From Citrobacter arsenatis (GTDB lineage: Bacteria; Pseudomonadota; Gammaproteobacteria; Enterobacterales; Enterobacteriaceae): DNA of 64,000 bases. Location: NCBI RefSeq assembly GCF_004353845.1, contig NZ_CP037864.1, positions 2,480,001-2,544,000 of the forward strand, in the 5' to 3' direction. A model generated the notes under the pieces. That model searched no databases and was not told where the DNA came from. It was given only the letters and a program-made list of their open reading frames with translations. Every line of letters begins with the position of its first letter. The first letter of the stretch is position 1. Both the position numbers and the translations under genes were made by a program. Below, piece after piece: positions 33,503-42,774 of the stretch.

Positions 33503-34891
33503 ATGACTATCACAGCAGCAACACATGCGATTTCCGTTAATCCTGCTAACGGAGAAAGGTTGACGGCGATGCCGTGGGCGAGCGCTGAAGAGATTGCACA
33601 TGCGCTGAGCCTGGCCGCGAGTGGCTACAGCGAATGGAAACACACTACCGTTGAGTATCGCGCACAAACGCTGCGTGATATCGGGCAGGCTCTGCGTCAT
33701 CGTGCGGAGGAGATGGCGCAATGTATCTCCCGTGAAATGGGCAAACCCATCAAGCAGGCGCGTGGCGAGGTTGCCAAATCAGCGGCATTGTGTGAGTGGT
33801 ACGCTGAACATGGTCCGGCAATGCTCAATCCGGAACCCACGCTGGTAGAGAACAATCAGGCGGTGATTGAGTATCGCCCCGTAGGAACCATTCTGGCGAT
33901 CATGCCGTGGAATTTCCCGCTCTGGCAGGTATTGCGTGGCGCCATTCCAATTCTGTTGGCCGGAAATGGCTATCTGTTAAAGCATGCACCGAACGTAACC
34001 GGCTGCGCTGCGATTATCGCCCAGGTTTTTGCTGATGCGGGTGTTCCTGCTGGGGTTTACGGTTGGGTGAACGCCGACAACGCCGGCGTTAGCCAGATGA
34101 TCAACGACCCGCGTATCGCGGCGGTAACGGTGACGGGTAGCGTACGTGCCGGTGCGGCGATTGGCGCTCAGGCGGGGGCGGCGCTGAAAAAATGTGTGCT
34201 TGAACTGGGTGGTTCCGATCCGTTTATTGTCCTTAATGATGCTGATCTTGACCTGGCCGTTAAGGCTGCGGTCGCTGGCCGTTATCAAAATACCGGGCAG
34301 GTTTGTGCGGCAGCGAAGCGCTTCATTATCGAAGAAGGAATTGCAGCTGAATTTACTGCACGCTTTGTGGCGGCAGCGAGCGCGCTCAAAATGGGTGACC
34401 CGCTGAATGAAGAAAACGATCTGGGTCCGATGGCGCGATTTGATCTGCGTGATGAGCTGCATCAGCAGGTTGTGGCCTCCCTTGCCGAAGGCGCGAAATT
34501 ACTCCTTGGGGGCGAAAAAATAGCAGGTCAGGGCAATTACTATGCCGTGACGGTACTGGGTGGCGTAACGCCAGAAATGACGGCTTTTCGTCAGGAGCTG
34601 TTTGGTCCGGTTGCGGCGATAACCGTGGCCAAAAATGCGGAACATGCTTTAGCACTGGCGAATGACAGTGATTTCGGTTTATCCGCCACGGTGTTCACCG
34701 CAGATGAAGCGTTGGCGCAGGACATGGCGTCACGCCTGGAATGTGGCGGCGTATTCATCAATGGCTACAGCGCCAGCGATGCCCGCGTTGCGTTTGGCGG
34801 CGTGAAGAAAAGTGGTTTTGGCCGCGAGCTTTCACACTTTGGCCTGCATGAGTTCTGTAACGTGCAGACCGTCTGGAAAAACCGCCTCTGA
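33503..34891 (+). CDS. sad: Succinate semialdehyde dehydrogenase Sad (YneI)
   Basis: A 462-residue aldehyde dehydrogenase. Catalytic Glu is in LELGGSDPFI and catalytic Cys in GQVCAAAKRFI, with the NAD region IMPWNFPLWQ. In E. coli it is the NAD-dependent succinate semialdehyde dehydrogenase of GABA/putrescine breakdown. The order sad-glsB-yneG divergent from ptrR is as in E. coli. Confidence 0.96.
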   Translation: MTITAATHAISVNPANGERLTAMPWASAEEIAHALSLAASGYSEWKHTTVEYRAQTLRDIGQALRHRAEEMAQCISREMGKPIKQARGEVAKSAALCEWYAEHGPAMLNPEPTLVENNQAVIEYRPVGTILAIMPWNFPLWQVLRGAIPILLAGNGYLLKHAPNVTGCAAIIAQVFADAGVPAGVYGWVNADNAGVSQMINDPRIAAVTVTGSVRAGAAIGAQAGAALKKCVLELGGSDPFIVLNDADLDLAVKAAVAGRYQNTGQVCAAAKRFIIEEGIAAEFTARFVAAASALKMGDPLNEENDLGPMARFDLRDELHQQVVASLAEGAKLLLGGEKIAGQGNYYAVTVLGGVTPEMTAFRQELFGPVAAITVAKNAEHALALANDSDFGLSATVFTADEALAQDMASRLECGGVFINGYSASDARVAFGGVKKSGFGRELSHFGLHEFCNVQTVWKNRL

Positions 34892-34896
34892 GTTGT

Positions 34897-34918
34897 GGGT
34901 GCCTCCATTGGGGGCACC
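34897..34918 (+). terminator. Hairpin between sad and glsB
   Basis: GGTGCC and GGCACC pair around a nine-base loop just after the sad stop. The following tract (TGTCTTGATT) is only weakly U-rich. A TATACT -10 element about 50 bases downstream suggests glsB also has its own promoter. Confidence 0.5.
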
Positions 34919-35006
34919 TGTCTTGATTCCGCCTTCCGGCCTGACGCTGCGTATTCAGCTCTGTTATACTCGCAGGCCTTTCATACCTGCGAGCAAGGAG
35001 CATGTT

Positions 35007-35933
35007 GTGGCCAGGGCCATGGACAATTCAATTTTAGAGACCATTGTGCAGCAGGTTCGTCCGCTGATTGGTCAGGGTAAAGTCGCGGATTACATTCCTG
35101 CATTAGCCTCAGTCGACGGTTCAAAACTGGGTATTGCCATTTGCACCGTCGATGGGCAGCACTATCAGGCGGGGGACGCGCAAGAGCGCTTCTCTATTCA
35201 GTCAATTTCAAAGGTGCTTAGTCTGGTCGTGGCGATGCGCCACTATCAGGAAGAGGAGATCTGGCAACGGGTTGGCAAAGATCCATCCGGTCATCCTTTT
35301 AACTCCCTGGTACAGCTGGAAATGGAACAGGGGATCCCGCGTAATCCCTTCATCAACGCCGGGGCGCTGGTGGTTTGCGATATGCTGCAAGGGCGTCTGA
35401 GCGCACCGCGTCAACGGATGCTGGAAGTGGTACGGGCGTTAAGTGGGGTTTCGGATATTGCCTATGATGCGACGGTGGCGCGTTCTGAGTTCGAGCATTC
35501 TGCGCGTAACGCGGCTATTGCCTGGCTAATGAAGTCCTTTGGCAATTTTCATCATGACGTGACCACCGTTTTACAAAATTATTTTCACTACTGTGCGCTG
35601 AAAATGAGCTGTGTGGAGTTGGCGCGCACGTTCGTCTTCTTGGCTAATCAGGGGCATGCCTTTCATCTTGCGGAGCCCGTGGTTACGCCCATGCAGGCCC
35701 GGCAGATTAACGCGCTAATGGCGACCAGTGGCATGTATCAGAACGCAGGGGAATTTGCCTGGCGGGTGGGTTTACCGGCGAAATCTGGCGTTGGCGGCGG
35801 TATCGTGGCTATCGTTCCCCACGAGATGGCGATTGCCGTCTGGAGTCCGGAGCTGGATCCGGCAGGAAATTCGCTGGCGGGTATCGCCGTGCTGGAGCAA
35901 TTAACACAACAGCTGGGGCGCTCGGTTTACTGA
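35007..35933 (+). CDS. glsB: Glutaminase GlsB (YneH)
   Basis: A 308-residue glutaminase of the serine beta-lactamase-like fold; it deamidates glutamine to glutamate. Catalytic Ser-x-x-Lys is in FSIQSISKVLS (about residues 64-74), with conserved NPFINAGA and NYFHYCALKM. The GTG at 35007 with AAGGAG six bases upstream gives exactly the E. coli length; an ATG four codons later is possible. It overlaps yneG (TGATG) and belongs to the sad-glsB-yneG group. Confidence 0.95.
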   Translation: MARAMDNSILETIVQQVRPLIGQGKVADYIPALASVDGSKLGIAICTVDGQHYQAGDAQERFSIQSISKVLSLVVAMRHYQEEEIWQRVGKDPSGHPFNSLVQLEMEQGIPRNPFINAGALVVCDMLQGRLSAPRQRMLEVVRALSGVSDIAYDATVARSEFEHSARNAAIAWLMKSFGNFHHDVTTVLQNYFHYCALKMSCVELARTFVFLANQGHAFHLAEPVVTPMQARQINALMATSGMYQNAGEFAWRVGLPAKSGVGGGIVAIVPHEMAIAVWSPELDPAGNSLAGIAVLEQLTQQLGRSVY

Positions 35934-36292
35934 TGAATACGCTCGATCCTCTTTTTGCCCGGCTGGCGAAATCAACGTTTCGCTCGCGGTTTCGCCTTGG
36001 TCAGAAAGAAAGGCAGTATTGTCTGGATAAAGGTGCGCCGGTTATCGAGCAACATGCTGCGGATTTTATTGCCAAACGGCTGGCTCCGGCCTGTCCTGCC
36101 AATGATGGCAAACAGACGCCTATGCGCGGGCATCCGGTGTTTATCGCCCAACATGCGACAGCGACCTGCTGTCGGGGATGTCTGGCGAAATGGCATGATA
36201 TTCCTCAGGGTGTGGCGTTAAACGAAGAACAGCAACGTTACGTTGTCACGGTTATTTATCACTGGCTAGTGATCCAGATGAATAAACCCTAG
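35933..36292 (+). CDS. yneG: DUF4186 protein YneG
   Basis: A 119-residue protein of unknown function, recognisable as YneG by FRSRFRLGQKERQYCLDKG and the cysteine-containing ATATCCRGCLAKWHDIP near residue 80-100; the cysteines and nearby His could bind a metal. Its start overlaps the glsB stop. Confidence 0.92.
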   Translation: MNTLDPLFARLAKSTFRSRFRLGQKERQYCLDKGAPVIEQHAADFIAKRLAPACPANDGKQTPMRGHPVFIAQHATATCCRGCLAKWHDIPQGVALNEEQQRYVVTVIYHWLVIQMNKP

Positions 36293-36373
36293 ATAACATA
36301 ATCCTATGATATACCTCCTTGTGTTGAGCTTTTGTTAAAAGCAGTATGAAGGCATCAATATAAGGAGAACAAA

Positions 36374-36901
36374 ATGGCTTCCTGCAAAACCTGCTTTGTG
36401 CTGAGTGCGGCACAGATTCTGTCGAGAATCGACGAGCTCAGCGATATCCTTGAAACATGCGTCAATAACGGCGCTTCTGTCAGCTTTATGCTGCCTTTTA
36501 CGGGTGATAAATCACGGCCTTTCTGGATGAGCGTTGCGCAAAGTGTCGAACGTGGAGAAAGGATTGTTCTGGGTATGCAGAACGCGCAGGGAGTGATTGT
36601 CGGTACCGTTCAGCTCATTATCGAACAACCTGAAAACCAGCCTCACCGTGCGGATGTCGCCAAACTGCTGGTACACCCCTCAGCGCGGCGCGGTGGGGTT
36701 GCCCGCGAGTTAATGAATGAACTTGAAAATTGTGCGCGCCAGCAAGGTAAAACGCTGCTGGTACTTGATACGGCAACTGGCAGTGGCGCGGAGTTGTTCT
36801 ACCACAATTGCGGATGGCAAAAAGTAGGGGTGGTACCCGGCTATGCAAAAATGCCTGACGGGACGCTGACCGGGACCACACTTTTCTATAAAACGCTCTA
36901 A
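36374..36901 (+). CDS. GNAT-family N-acetyltransferase
   Basis: A 175-residue acetyltransferase. The acetyl-CoA loop is in LLVHPSARRGGVARELM (about residues 97-113, the R/Q-x-x-G-x-G/A pattern) and the C-terminal part FYHNCGWQKVGVVPGYAKMPDG resembles GNATs that act on small amines or antibiotics such as streptothricin- or phosphinothricin-type enzymes. The substrate is unknown. Start ATG follows TAAGGAGAACAAA. In E. coli this slot between yneG and uxaB holds the diguanylate cyclase gene dgcF, which is missing here. Confidence 0.82.
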   Translation: MASCKTCFVLSAAQILSRIDELSDILETCVNNGASVSFMLPFTGDKSRPFWMSVAQSVERGERIVLGMQNAQGVIVGTVQLIIEQPENQPHRADVAKLLVHPSARRGGVARELMNELENCARQQGKTLLVLDTATGSGAELFYHNCGWQKVGVVPGYAKMPDGTLTGTTLFYKTL

Positions 36902-36957
36902 TTTGTTGCCGGGGATTGATCAAAACAGGGTTTCAATGTATTAAAGTTTGCTAACCT

Positions 36958-36968
36958 ATTGGACCAAT
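36958..36968 (+). promoter_or_regulatory. Candidate ExuR/UxuR operator before uxaB
   Basis: ATTGG-A-CCAAT is a short perfect palindrome about 40 bases before the uxaB start and resembles the core of hexuronate-repressor operators (TTGG..CCAA). uxaB is ExuR-regulated in E. coli. The assignment rests on motif similarity only. Confidence 0.45.
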
Positions 36969-37007
36969 TCAATCAGGTTGTATGACTAATCAAGAAGGGA
37001 ACCCATT

Positions 37008-38459
37008 GTGCAAACACTAAATCGTCGCGATTTCCCCGGTGCTCAGTATCCTGAACGCATTATTCAGTTTGGTGAAGGAAACTTCCTGCGCGCCTTTGTT
37101 GACTGGCAGGTTGATCTGCTGAACGAACATACCGATCTGAACGCTGGTGTGGTCATTGTTCGTCCTATCGAAAGTACCTTCCCGCCATCGCTGAGTACGC
37201 AGGATGGTCTCTATACCACCATTATTCGTGGTTTGAATGAGAAGGGCGAAGCCGTAAGCGATGCCCGTTTAATTCGTTCAGTTAACCGCGAAATCAGCGT
37301 CTATAGCGAATATGATGAGTTCCTGAAGCTGGCGCATAACCCGGACATGCGTTTTGTGTTTTCCAACACCACTGAAGCTGGCATCAGCTATCACGCAGGC
37401 GACAAGTTTGAGGATGCACCGGCGGTGAGTTATCCGGCCAAACTGACCCGTCTGCTGTTCGAACGCTTCAGCCATTTTAAGGGGGCGTCGGATAAAGGCT
37501 GGATTATCATCCCTTGCGAACTGATTGATTACAATGGTGATGCGCTACGTGAACTGGTACTGCGATACGCTCAGGAGTGGGCGTTGCCGCAAGCATTTAT
37601 TCAGTGGCTGGATCAAGCCAACGCATTTTGCTCTACGCTGGTGGACCGCATTGTTACCGGTTATCCGCGTGACGAAGTGGCACAACTTGAAGCTGAACTG
37701 GGCTATCACGATGCCTTTCTCGATACCGCAGAACACTTCTATCTGTTTGTCATTCAGGGACCTAAATCATTAGCCGCCGAACTGCGTCTGGATAAATATC
37801 CGCTCAATGTTCTGATTGTTGATGACATCAAACCGTACAAAGAACGGAAAGTGGCGATTCTTAACGGCGCTCACACTGCACTGGTTCCCGTTGCCTGGCA
37901 GGCCGGTCTGGACACGGTTGGTGAGGCGATGAATGACGCAGAGATTTGCGCCTTCGTTGAAAAAGCTATTTATGAAGAGATCATTCCGGTACTGGATTTA
38001 CCACGCGATGAGCTGGCATCTTTCGCCAGCGCGGTGACCGGTCGTTTCTGCAATCCGTACATCAAGCATCAACTACTGTCGATTGCCCTGAACGGCATGA
38101 CTAAATTCCGTACCCGTATATTGCCGCAGCTGCTGGCAGGGCAACAGGCCAGCGGCAAGTTGCCGGCGCGTCTGACGTTTGCGCTTGCCGCATTGATTGC
38201 GTTCTACCGTGGAGAGCGTAACGGTGAAGCATATCCGGTCCAGGATGACGCACACTGGATGACGCGTTACCAACAGCTGTGGTCCCAGCATCATGACCGC
38301 CAGATAAGCACCGAAGATTTGGTTAAATCGGTACTGGGCGTAAAAGAACACTGGGAACAGGATCTGACTCAGGTTTCCGGCCTGGTGGAGCAGGTGTCTG
38401 CCGATCTGGATGCCATTCTGGCAAAAGGCATGCGTGAAGCTGTTAAGCCACTGTGTTAA
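37008..38459 (+). CDS. uxaB: Tagaturonate reductase (altronate oxidoreductase) UxaB
   Basis: A 483-residue NADH-dependent enzyme that reduces tagaturonate to altronate in galacturonate breakdown. The same length as E. coli UxaB. It begins at GTG (MQTLNRRDFPGAQYPE) and carries ERIIQFGEGNFLRAF for the nucleotide-binding region and DDIKPYKERKVAILNGAHTA with the catalytic lysine. It is monocistronic with its own terminator. Confidence 0.96.
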   Translation: MQTLNRRDFPGAQYPERIIQFGEGNFLRAFVDWQVDLLNEHTDLNAGVVIVRPIESTFPPSLSTQDGLYTTIIRGLNEKGEAVSDARLIRSVNREISVYSEYDEFLKLAHNPDMRFVFSNTTEAGISYHAGDKFEDAPAVSYPAKLTRLLFERFSHFKGASDKGWIIIPCELIDYNGDALRELVLRYAQEWALPQAFIQWLDQANAFCSTLVDRIVTGYPRDEVAQLEAELGYHDAFLDTAEHFYLFVIQGPKSLAAELRLDKYPLNVLIVDDIKPYKERKVAILNGAHTALVPVAWQAGLDTVGEAMNDAEICAFVEKAIYEEIIPVLDLPRDELASFASAVTGRFCNPYIKHQLLSIALNGMTKFRTRILPQLLAGQQASGKLPARLTFALAALIAFYRGERNGEAYPVQDDAHWMTRYQQLWSQHHDRQISTEDLVKSVLGVKEHWEQDLTQVSGLVEQVSADLDAILAKGMREAVKPLC

Positions 38460-38465
38460 TTCTTC

Positions 38466-38491
38466 AACCCGGCTCAGGCCGGGTTTTTTAT
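38466..38491 (+). terminator. Rho-independent terminator of uxaB
   Basis: AACCCGGC-TCAG-GCCGGGTT, an 8-base stem with a tetraloop followed by TTTTTATA, right after the uxaB stop. Confidence 0.85.
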
Positions 38492-38671
38492 AAAACAAGC
38501 ATTAGTTACAACATACTATTACTCTTTTTTTAAACATGCAGCCAGTCTGTCACTCTGGTGCGGAGAAGGTTCCAGCAGGGCAAAGTTGTTTAGTTAATGT
38601 TGCGATTAACTTGCAACATTGATCGCTATCGCGTCTAATGTGACGGATTTCACATTTTTCCGAAGATAACC

Positions 38672-39586
38672 ATGATCGTTCGCCCCCAACAACACTGGCT
38701 ACGCCTGATATTCGTCTGGCATGGCTCAGTATTATCTAAAATCTTTTCACGTCTGCTGCTGAACTTCCTGCTCTCCATCGCCGTTATTATCATGCTTCCA
38801 TGGTATACGATGCTGGGCATCAAATTTACCCTGGCACCGTTCAGCATCCTCGGCGTAGCGATTGCTATCTTTTTAGGCTTTCGCAATAACGCCTGTTATT
38901 CACGTTACGTTGAGGCCCGACACCTGTGGGGGCAGTTGATGATTGCTTCCCGATCGCTGCTGCGTGAGGTAAAAACCACCTTGCCGGACGACGCCGAACT
39001 GGGGCAGTTTGTTCGTTTGCAAATCGCGTTTGCCCACTGTTTACGTATGACTTTACGTCGAAAGCCGCAGGCAGAGCCGTTGGCGAAGTACCTCAACGAG
39101 AAGGATCTGCAGACGGTATTTGCCTCACAATCTCCGGCAAACCGCATTTTGCTGCTGATGGGGGAGTGGTTGGCAGTGCACAGGCGTAATGGACAACTAT
39201 CCGACATATTATTTCATAGTTTAAACAATAGGTTAAATGATATGTCTGCGGTGCTGGCAGGTTGTGAGCGGATTGCGAATACCCCGGTTCCGTTTGCTTA
39301 TACTTTGATTCTTCACCGCACGGTATACCTGTTTTGTATCATGCTGCCATTCGCCTTAGTGGTGGATCTGCACTACATGACACCATTCATTTCAGTGCTT
39401 ATTTCCTATACTTTTATTTCACTCGACACGCTTGCAGAAGAGCTTGAAGATCCGTTTGGCACAGAGAATAACGACCTGCCGCTGGATGCAATTTGCAATG
39501 CAATCGAAATCGATTTGCTACAAATGAATGATGAAACAAATGTGCCAGCAAAACACATGCCGGATAAGCATTACCAACTTACTTAG
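38672..39586 (+). CDS. yneE: Bestrophin-like membrane protein YneE
   Basis: A 304-residue inner-membrane protein of the bestrophin/UPF0187 family, likely a pentameric anion channel. Matches E. coli YneE closely (MIVRPQQHWLRLIFVWHGS at the start; FLGFRNNACYSRYVEAR; EELEDPFGTENNDLPLDAIC near the C-terminus). Its stop codon overlaps the end of the convergent GFA-family gene by four bases, a gene that E. coli K-12 does not have here. Confidence 0.95.
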   Translation: MIVRPQQHWLRLIFVWHGSVLSKIFSRLLLNFLLSIAVIIMLPWYTMLGIKFTLAPFSILGVAIAIFLGFRNNACYSRYVEARHLWGQLMIASRSLLREVKTTLPDDAELGQFVRLQIAFAHCLRMTLRRKPQAEPLAKYLNEKDLQTVFASQSPANRILLLMGEWLAVHRRNGQLSDILFHSLNNRLNDMSAVLAGCERIANTPVPFAYTLILHRTVYLFCIMLPFALVVDLHYMTPFISVLISYTFISLDTLAEELEDPFGTENNDLPLDAICNAIEIDLLQMNDETNVPAKHMPDKHYQLT

Positions 39587-39960
39587 CGACGGTCGTTTTG
39601 CCACCATGCCGGCTGCATGTCGGAGAAAGAATGAAACTCTGGTGCCAGGTCTTCATCGTGAGGATCGTCGAAAGCCCCGGCTAAAAGGGCAATTACCGGG
39701 GCGTCATCAATGGCGCCCACGGAACTTCCGCACTGAGGGCAAAAGGCCCGACTGGTCGTTTCAGATGAGCGCCAGGTTGTCGGTTTTCCGGCTTTACCCG
39801 TCCATTCTACATTTTCAGCATTAAACTCAATCCAGACGACGGTCGGAGCACCCGTATGTTTCTGACAGATATCGCAGGAGCAGGTATGGGAATTATTAGG
39901 ACTGCGGGCAGCAAAGCGGATTGAACCACACAGACAGCCACCAATGTAGACTTTAGACAT
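39583..39960 (-). CDS. GFA-family (CENP-V/glutathione-dependent formaldehyde-activating-like) zinc protein
   Basis: A 125-residue protein with the cysteine pattern of the GFA fold: GGCLCGSIRF at residues 8-17, CSCDICQKHTG at 33-43 and AFCPQCGSSVG at about 73-83, giving two zinc sites. GFA proteins were named for glutathione-dependent formaldehyde activation, but most small members have unknown substrates. The ATG at 39960 follows GGGAGTTGTT. It is not part of a formaldehyde operon here. Confidence 0.85.
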   Translation of the reverse strand: MSKVYIGGCLCGSIRFAARSPNNSHTCSCDICQKHTGAPTVVWIEFNAENVEWTGKAGKPTTWRSSETTSRAFCPQCGSSVGAIDDAPVIALLAGAFDDPHDEDLAPEFHSFSDMQPAWWQNDRR

Positions 39961-40091
39961 AACAACTCCCGTCAGAAACACGTGGCAAAACACTAGCAGA
40001 TGGCTGGCATTGCCACTAGATCCTTATGATAAAAAGGCGAGGGCGCGCATAGACGATAGTTCATTCCTGTGATCTGTCTGATGATAAATGC

Positions 40092-40850
40092 TTAACTATT
40101 GCGTCTGGCAACGATAAACATTCGCGGAAAAGCCAGTAAAATTTTGCCGTTTTCCTGAAGTGGATACTGTTCCTGAAGAAGTTCATGGTAGCGCGCCAGG
40201 TACTGACGTTGCTCGCTTTCGCTCAAATCCTGCAACCAAGGACGCAGACCCGTAGAACTCACCCAATCGATAATCGCCTGATGAGAATCCATAATGTGAT
40301 AATACGTTGTGCGCCAGATATCCACCTCACAACCTGTTTCGGTCAAAATATCGTAATAAGCATGTATGCCAGGAAGTGGAGCTCGGCCCCGGTCGGGGTA
40401 ACCCTGTTCATAAGCCACTTCGCGCATCAGAACATGCGTGGGTTCCAGCCAGTTATCCGGCATTTGCACGGCCAAAACGCCGTTGTGCCCCAGTAGCGAC
40501 ACCAGATTTGGGAACAATTCATAGTGATCGGGTATCCATTGTAACGATGCATTGGCATAAAGCAGATCCACGGGATGTTCGACCTGGAACTGACTGATAT
40601 CCGCTTCAATAAAGTGGCATTTGGGTAATACGGTACGTGCTTCATTCAGCATGGCGGGTGAGGTATCAACCCCGGTTATTACAGCCGATGGCCAGCGTTT
40701 GTGCAGTAATGCCGTACTGTTTCCCGGACCACAACCTAGATCGACCACTGAACGGACACTCTCTAACGCGACTCTGCTGAGTAATTCTGCTGCGGGTCTT
40801 GAACGTTCAGTTTCATATTGCAGATAAAGTGAAGGGTTCCAGTCGGCCAT
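40092..40850 (-). CDS. tam: Trans-aconitate 2-methyltransferase Tam
   Basis: A 252-residue S-adenosylmethionine-dependent methyltransferase identical in length to E. coli Tam. The SAM motif I is VVDLGCGPGNSTALLHKRWP (residues about 35-54), followed by ANASLQWIPDHYELF and PDNWLEPTHVLMREVA. It methylates trans-aconitate that forms spontaneously from aconitase intermediates. It marks the end of conserved E. coli order; in E. coli the lsr genes follow, here they are absent. Confidence 0.96.
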   Translation of the reverse strand: MADWNPSLYLQYETERSRPAAELLSRVALESVRSVVDLGCGPGNSTALLHKRWPSAVITGVDTSPAMLNEARTVLPKCHFIEADISQFQVEHPVDLLYANASLQWIPDHYELFPNLVSLLGHNGVLAVQMPDNWLEPTHVLMREVAYEQGYPDRGRAPLPGIHAYYDILTETGCEVDIWRTTYYHIMDSHQAIIDWVSSTGLRPWLQDLSESEQRQYLARYHELLQEQYPLQENGKILLAFPRMFIVARRNS

Positions 40851-40959
40851 GAACGAATCTCCAGTATGAGAGAAAAAGGGGGAAAGGGTTGTATAAATCC
40901 TTGCCGATGAGCCATTTCTTTTAGAAGATTATATGAAAATGAACGATAAGGGCAGAAAT

Positions 40960-41481
40960 ATGCTGGAAACATCGAGACTGATTTTACGCCAGTGGGAAGC
41001 TAAAGACAGAACCCCATTTGCCGCGCTAAATGCCGATCCTGACGTAATGCGTTTTTTTCCGGCACAGCTGCAACAAACGGAAAGCGACAACCTGGCTGCA
41101 AGATTCCAGGAAGGCATTGCAGTACGCGGCTGGGGATTCTGGGCCGTTGAACTTAAGAAAACACACCAGTTTGTGGGGTGTGTAGGCTTACATCCACAAC
41201 CTGATAAATTTCACTTTTCACCCTGTACCGAAATAGGCTGGCGTCTTGCTAAAGACTACTGGCACCAGGGGCTGGCATTGGAAGCCGCCGAGGCATGCCT
41301 GACGTTTGCTTTCGGGGAATTGGCATTAAGTGAGGTAGTTTCATTTACTTCTGTGCTAAACAAACCGTCGGAAGGCTTGATGATACGGCTGGGCATGAAT
41401 AAAACTGAAGAGTTCCTGCATCCCGCGTTACCGTCTGATCATCGGCTAGCACAACATGTTCTGTACCGTCTTTGCCGATAA
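40960..41481 (+). CDS. RimJ/RimL-type GNAT acetyltransferase
   Basis: A 173-residue GNAT beginning MLETSRLILRQWEAKD, the typical opening of the RimJ/RimL branch, with EIGWRLAKDYWHQGLALEAAEACLTFAF providing the acetyl-CoA-binding region (YWHQGLALEA). The ATG at 40960 is chosen from this family pattern and the AAGGGC upstream; an ATG at 40933 would add nine residues. Its stop abuts the stop of a convergent EamA transporter. The substrate is not known. Confidence 0.82.
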   Translation: MLETSRLILRQWEAKDRTPFAALNADPDVMRFFPAQLQQTESDNLAARFQEGIAVRGWGFWAVELKKTHQFVGCVGLHPQPDKFHFSPCTEIGWRLAKDYWHQGLALEAAEACLTFAFGELALSEVVSFTSVLNKPSEGLMIRLGMNKTEEFLHPALPSDHRLAQHVLYRLCR

Positions 41482-42327
41482 TTAGTCAGACTGTTTTGAG
41501 CCTTTTCTCATATCAGAAAAAATAACTAAGCCTATTCCAGCTAAAATAATAACGCTTGCAAGAAGGATCCTGGCGGTGAGCGTTTCACCCAATAACACGA
41601 TCCCGCCAAGCGTGGCGAGACAAGGAACGCTGAGCTGGATGGTACTGGCCGTCGTGGCTTTGAGCAACGGAAGAAGCGAGTACCAAAGCAGATAAGCGCC
41701 TCCCGATGTTAGTGCGCCTGATAATACTCCCAGCATTATTCCGTTTATATCAATGTGAAGATGGGTATGAAAGATGAGGGGAATAATCAGTGCAACCGGG
41801 ACCGTCAGGATGAAATTACCACTCGTTGAGGCTACGGCATGCGTGATTTTTTTCCCTGCGATACTGTACATCGCCCAGGCAACACCGGAAATAATCATCA
41901 TGACTGAGGCATACAAGGAAGGCCGCTCAGCACCAGGAAGTAGCAATATCGCTATTCCAACCAATGCTCCCAGAATCCCTGTTATTTTTAATATTACGAG
42001 TTTTTCTTTCTGAACTAATCCCCATACCGTCATGACGAGCTGAACGGTACCAAAGAGCAGCAGGGCGCCGGTGCCGGTATTGAGCGAAACATAGGCAACG
42101 GAGAATGAGAAAACATAAATGCAAAGTAGCAGGGCGTTTAACCATCTAAACTCTATTTTTTTACTCTCAGATGCTATCGTGATGAATAAATAAAGGGCAA
42201 TCGCACCACTGATTAACCTGAGACTGCTAAAAGAAATGGCATCGGCATGCATATCCTTAAGTGCGATTCGGCAAAGCACTGAATTTCCAGCAAATGCGAT
42301 CATTGCGATAACGATTTTGATGAGCAA
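41482..42327 (-). CDS. EamA/DMT-family transporter
   Basis: A 281-residue protein with about ten helices in two EamA repeats (YSIAGKKITHAVASTSGNF between them, and GGIVLLGETLTARILLASVIILAG near the end). Such proteins export amino acids, drugs or metabolites. It is distinct from eamA at 20.6 kb. It is AT-richer than the backbone and paired convergently with the GNAT gene. No substrate can be assigned. Confidence 0.85.
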   Translation of the reverse strand: MLIKIVIAMIAFAGNSVLCRIALKDMHADAISFSSLRLISGAIALYLFITIASESKKIEFRWLNALLLCIYVFSFSVAYVSLNTGTGALLLFGTVQLVMTVWGLVQKEKLVILKITGILGALVGIAILLLPGAERPSLYASVMMIISGVAWAMYSIAGKKITHAVASTSGNFILTVPVALIIPLIFHTHLHIDINGIMLGVLSGALTSGGAYLLWYSLLPLLKATTASTIQLSVPCLATLGGIVLLGETLTARILLASVIILAGIGLVIFSDMRKGSKQSD

Positions 42328-42380
42328 GTTAGCGTCCTCAATCTAATACAACAGTCAGTGCCGGTGCAGGTGTTCAGGTT

Positions 42381-42623
42381 TCAAAAACAGGTGTTTTGAT
42401 CGATGTATTTACCCACATCTACGACGCTGTTCGTTTCAGGATCGACATTGAGAACCACAAAACGCGTTTGCGGACAAAATTGCTCAGCACTTTTCTTGCT
42501 GCATTCAGTTTGCAGCCATCGATGTTGACCATAATCGGTGACAACCGTATTGAGATTGCTATATTCGTTGCATACAAAACCTTTTTCAGTCGCTCTTTGT
42601 CTCGCTTTGGTTGTGGTCATCAT
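42381..42623 (-). CDS. Small cysteine-containing hypothetical protein
   Basis: An 80-residue reading frame with four cysteines (CNEY, TECSKK, FCPQ, NTCF) and no membrane segment or signal peptide at the given start. No family is recognised. It overlaps a hydrophobic plus-strand frame (42538-42774) by 86 bases, and I cannot tell which is real. The composition with evenly spaced Cys resembles a secreted disulphide-bonded domain that has lost its export signal, so it may be a fragment. Confidence 0.35.
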   Translation of the reverse strand: MMTTTKARQRATEKGFVCNEYSNLNTVVTDYGQHRWLQTECSKKSAEQFCPQTRFVVLNVDPETNSVVDVGKYIDQNTCF

Positions 42624-42774
42624 TCTGTTAGGACGTTCTCTGGCTTATGGAAATAGTGCTGTATGGGGTGGTGTTATCAAAATGATTGTGTTGATTATGC
42701 TTGTTATCGCCGCCGTACCTGTGGGCGTTTTTTTATTTTCTATTCTGGGGACTTATCTGTATGAAATGACGTAA
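42538..42774 (+). CDS. Possible small two-helix membrane protein
   Basis: A 78-residue frame with two strongly hydrophobic stretches (about residues 18-36 and 47-70) separated by a short polar loop, as in small inner-membrane proteins. It has no obvious ribosome-binding site at the ATG and overlaps the minus-strand cysteine-rich frame. A second plus-strand frame (42778-43038) follows directly but runs into the 3' end of the toxin gene and is not supported. This may be a degraded gene. Confidence 0.3.
   Translation: MTTVLRLLYSLHTKPFSVALCLALVVVIILLGRSLAYGNSAVWGGVIKMIVLIMLVIAAVPVGVFLFSILGTYLYEMT

Noticed and set aside
34812..35006. Extended N-terminus of glutaminase reaching into sad
   Set aside because: The E. 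coli length is matched by the GTG at 35007 with AAGGAG upstream; the longer reading overlaps the sad coding end and includes a hairpin.
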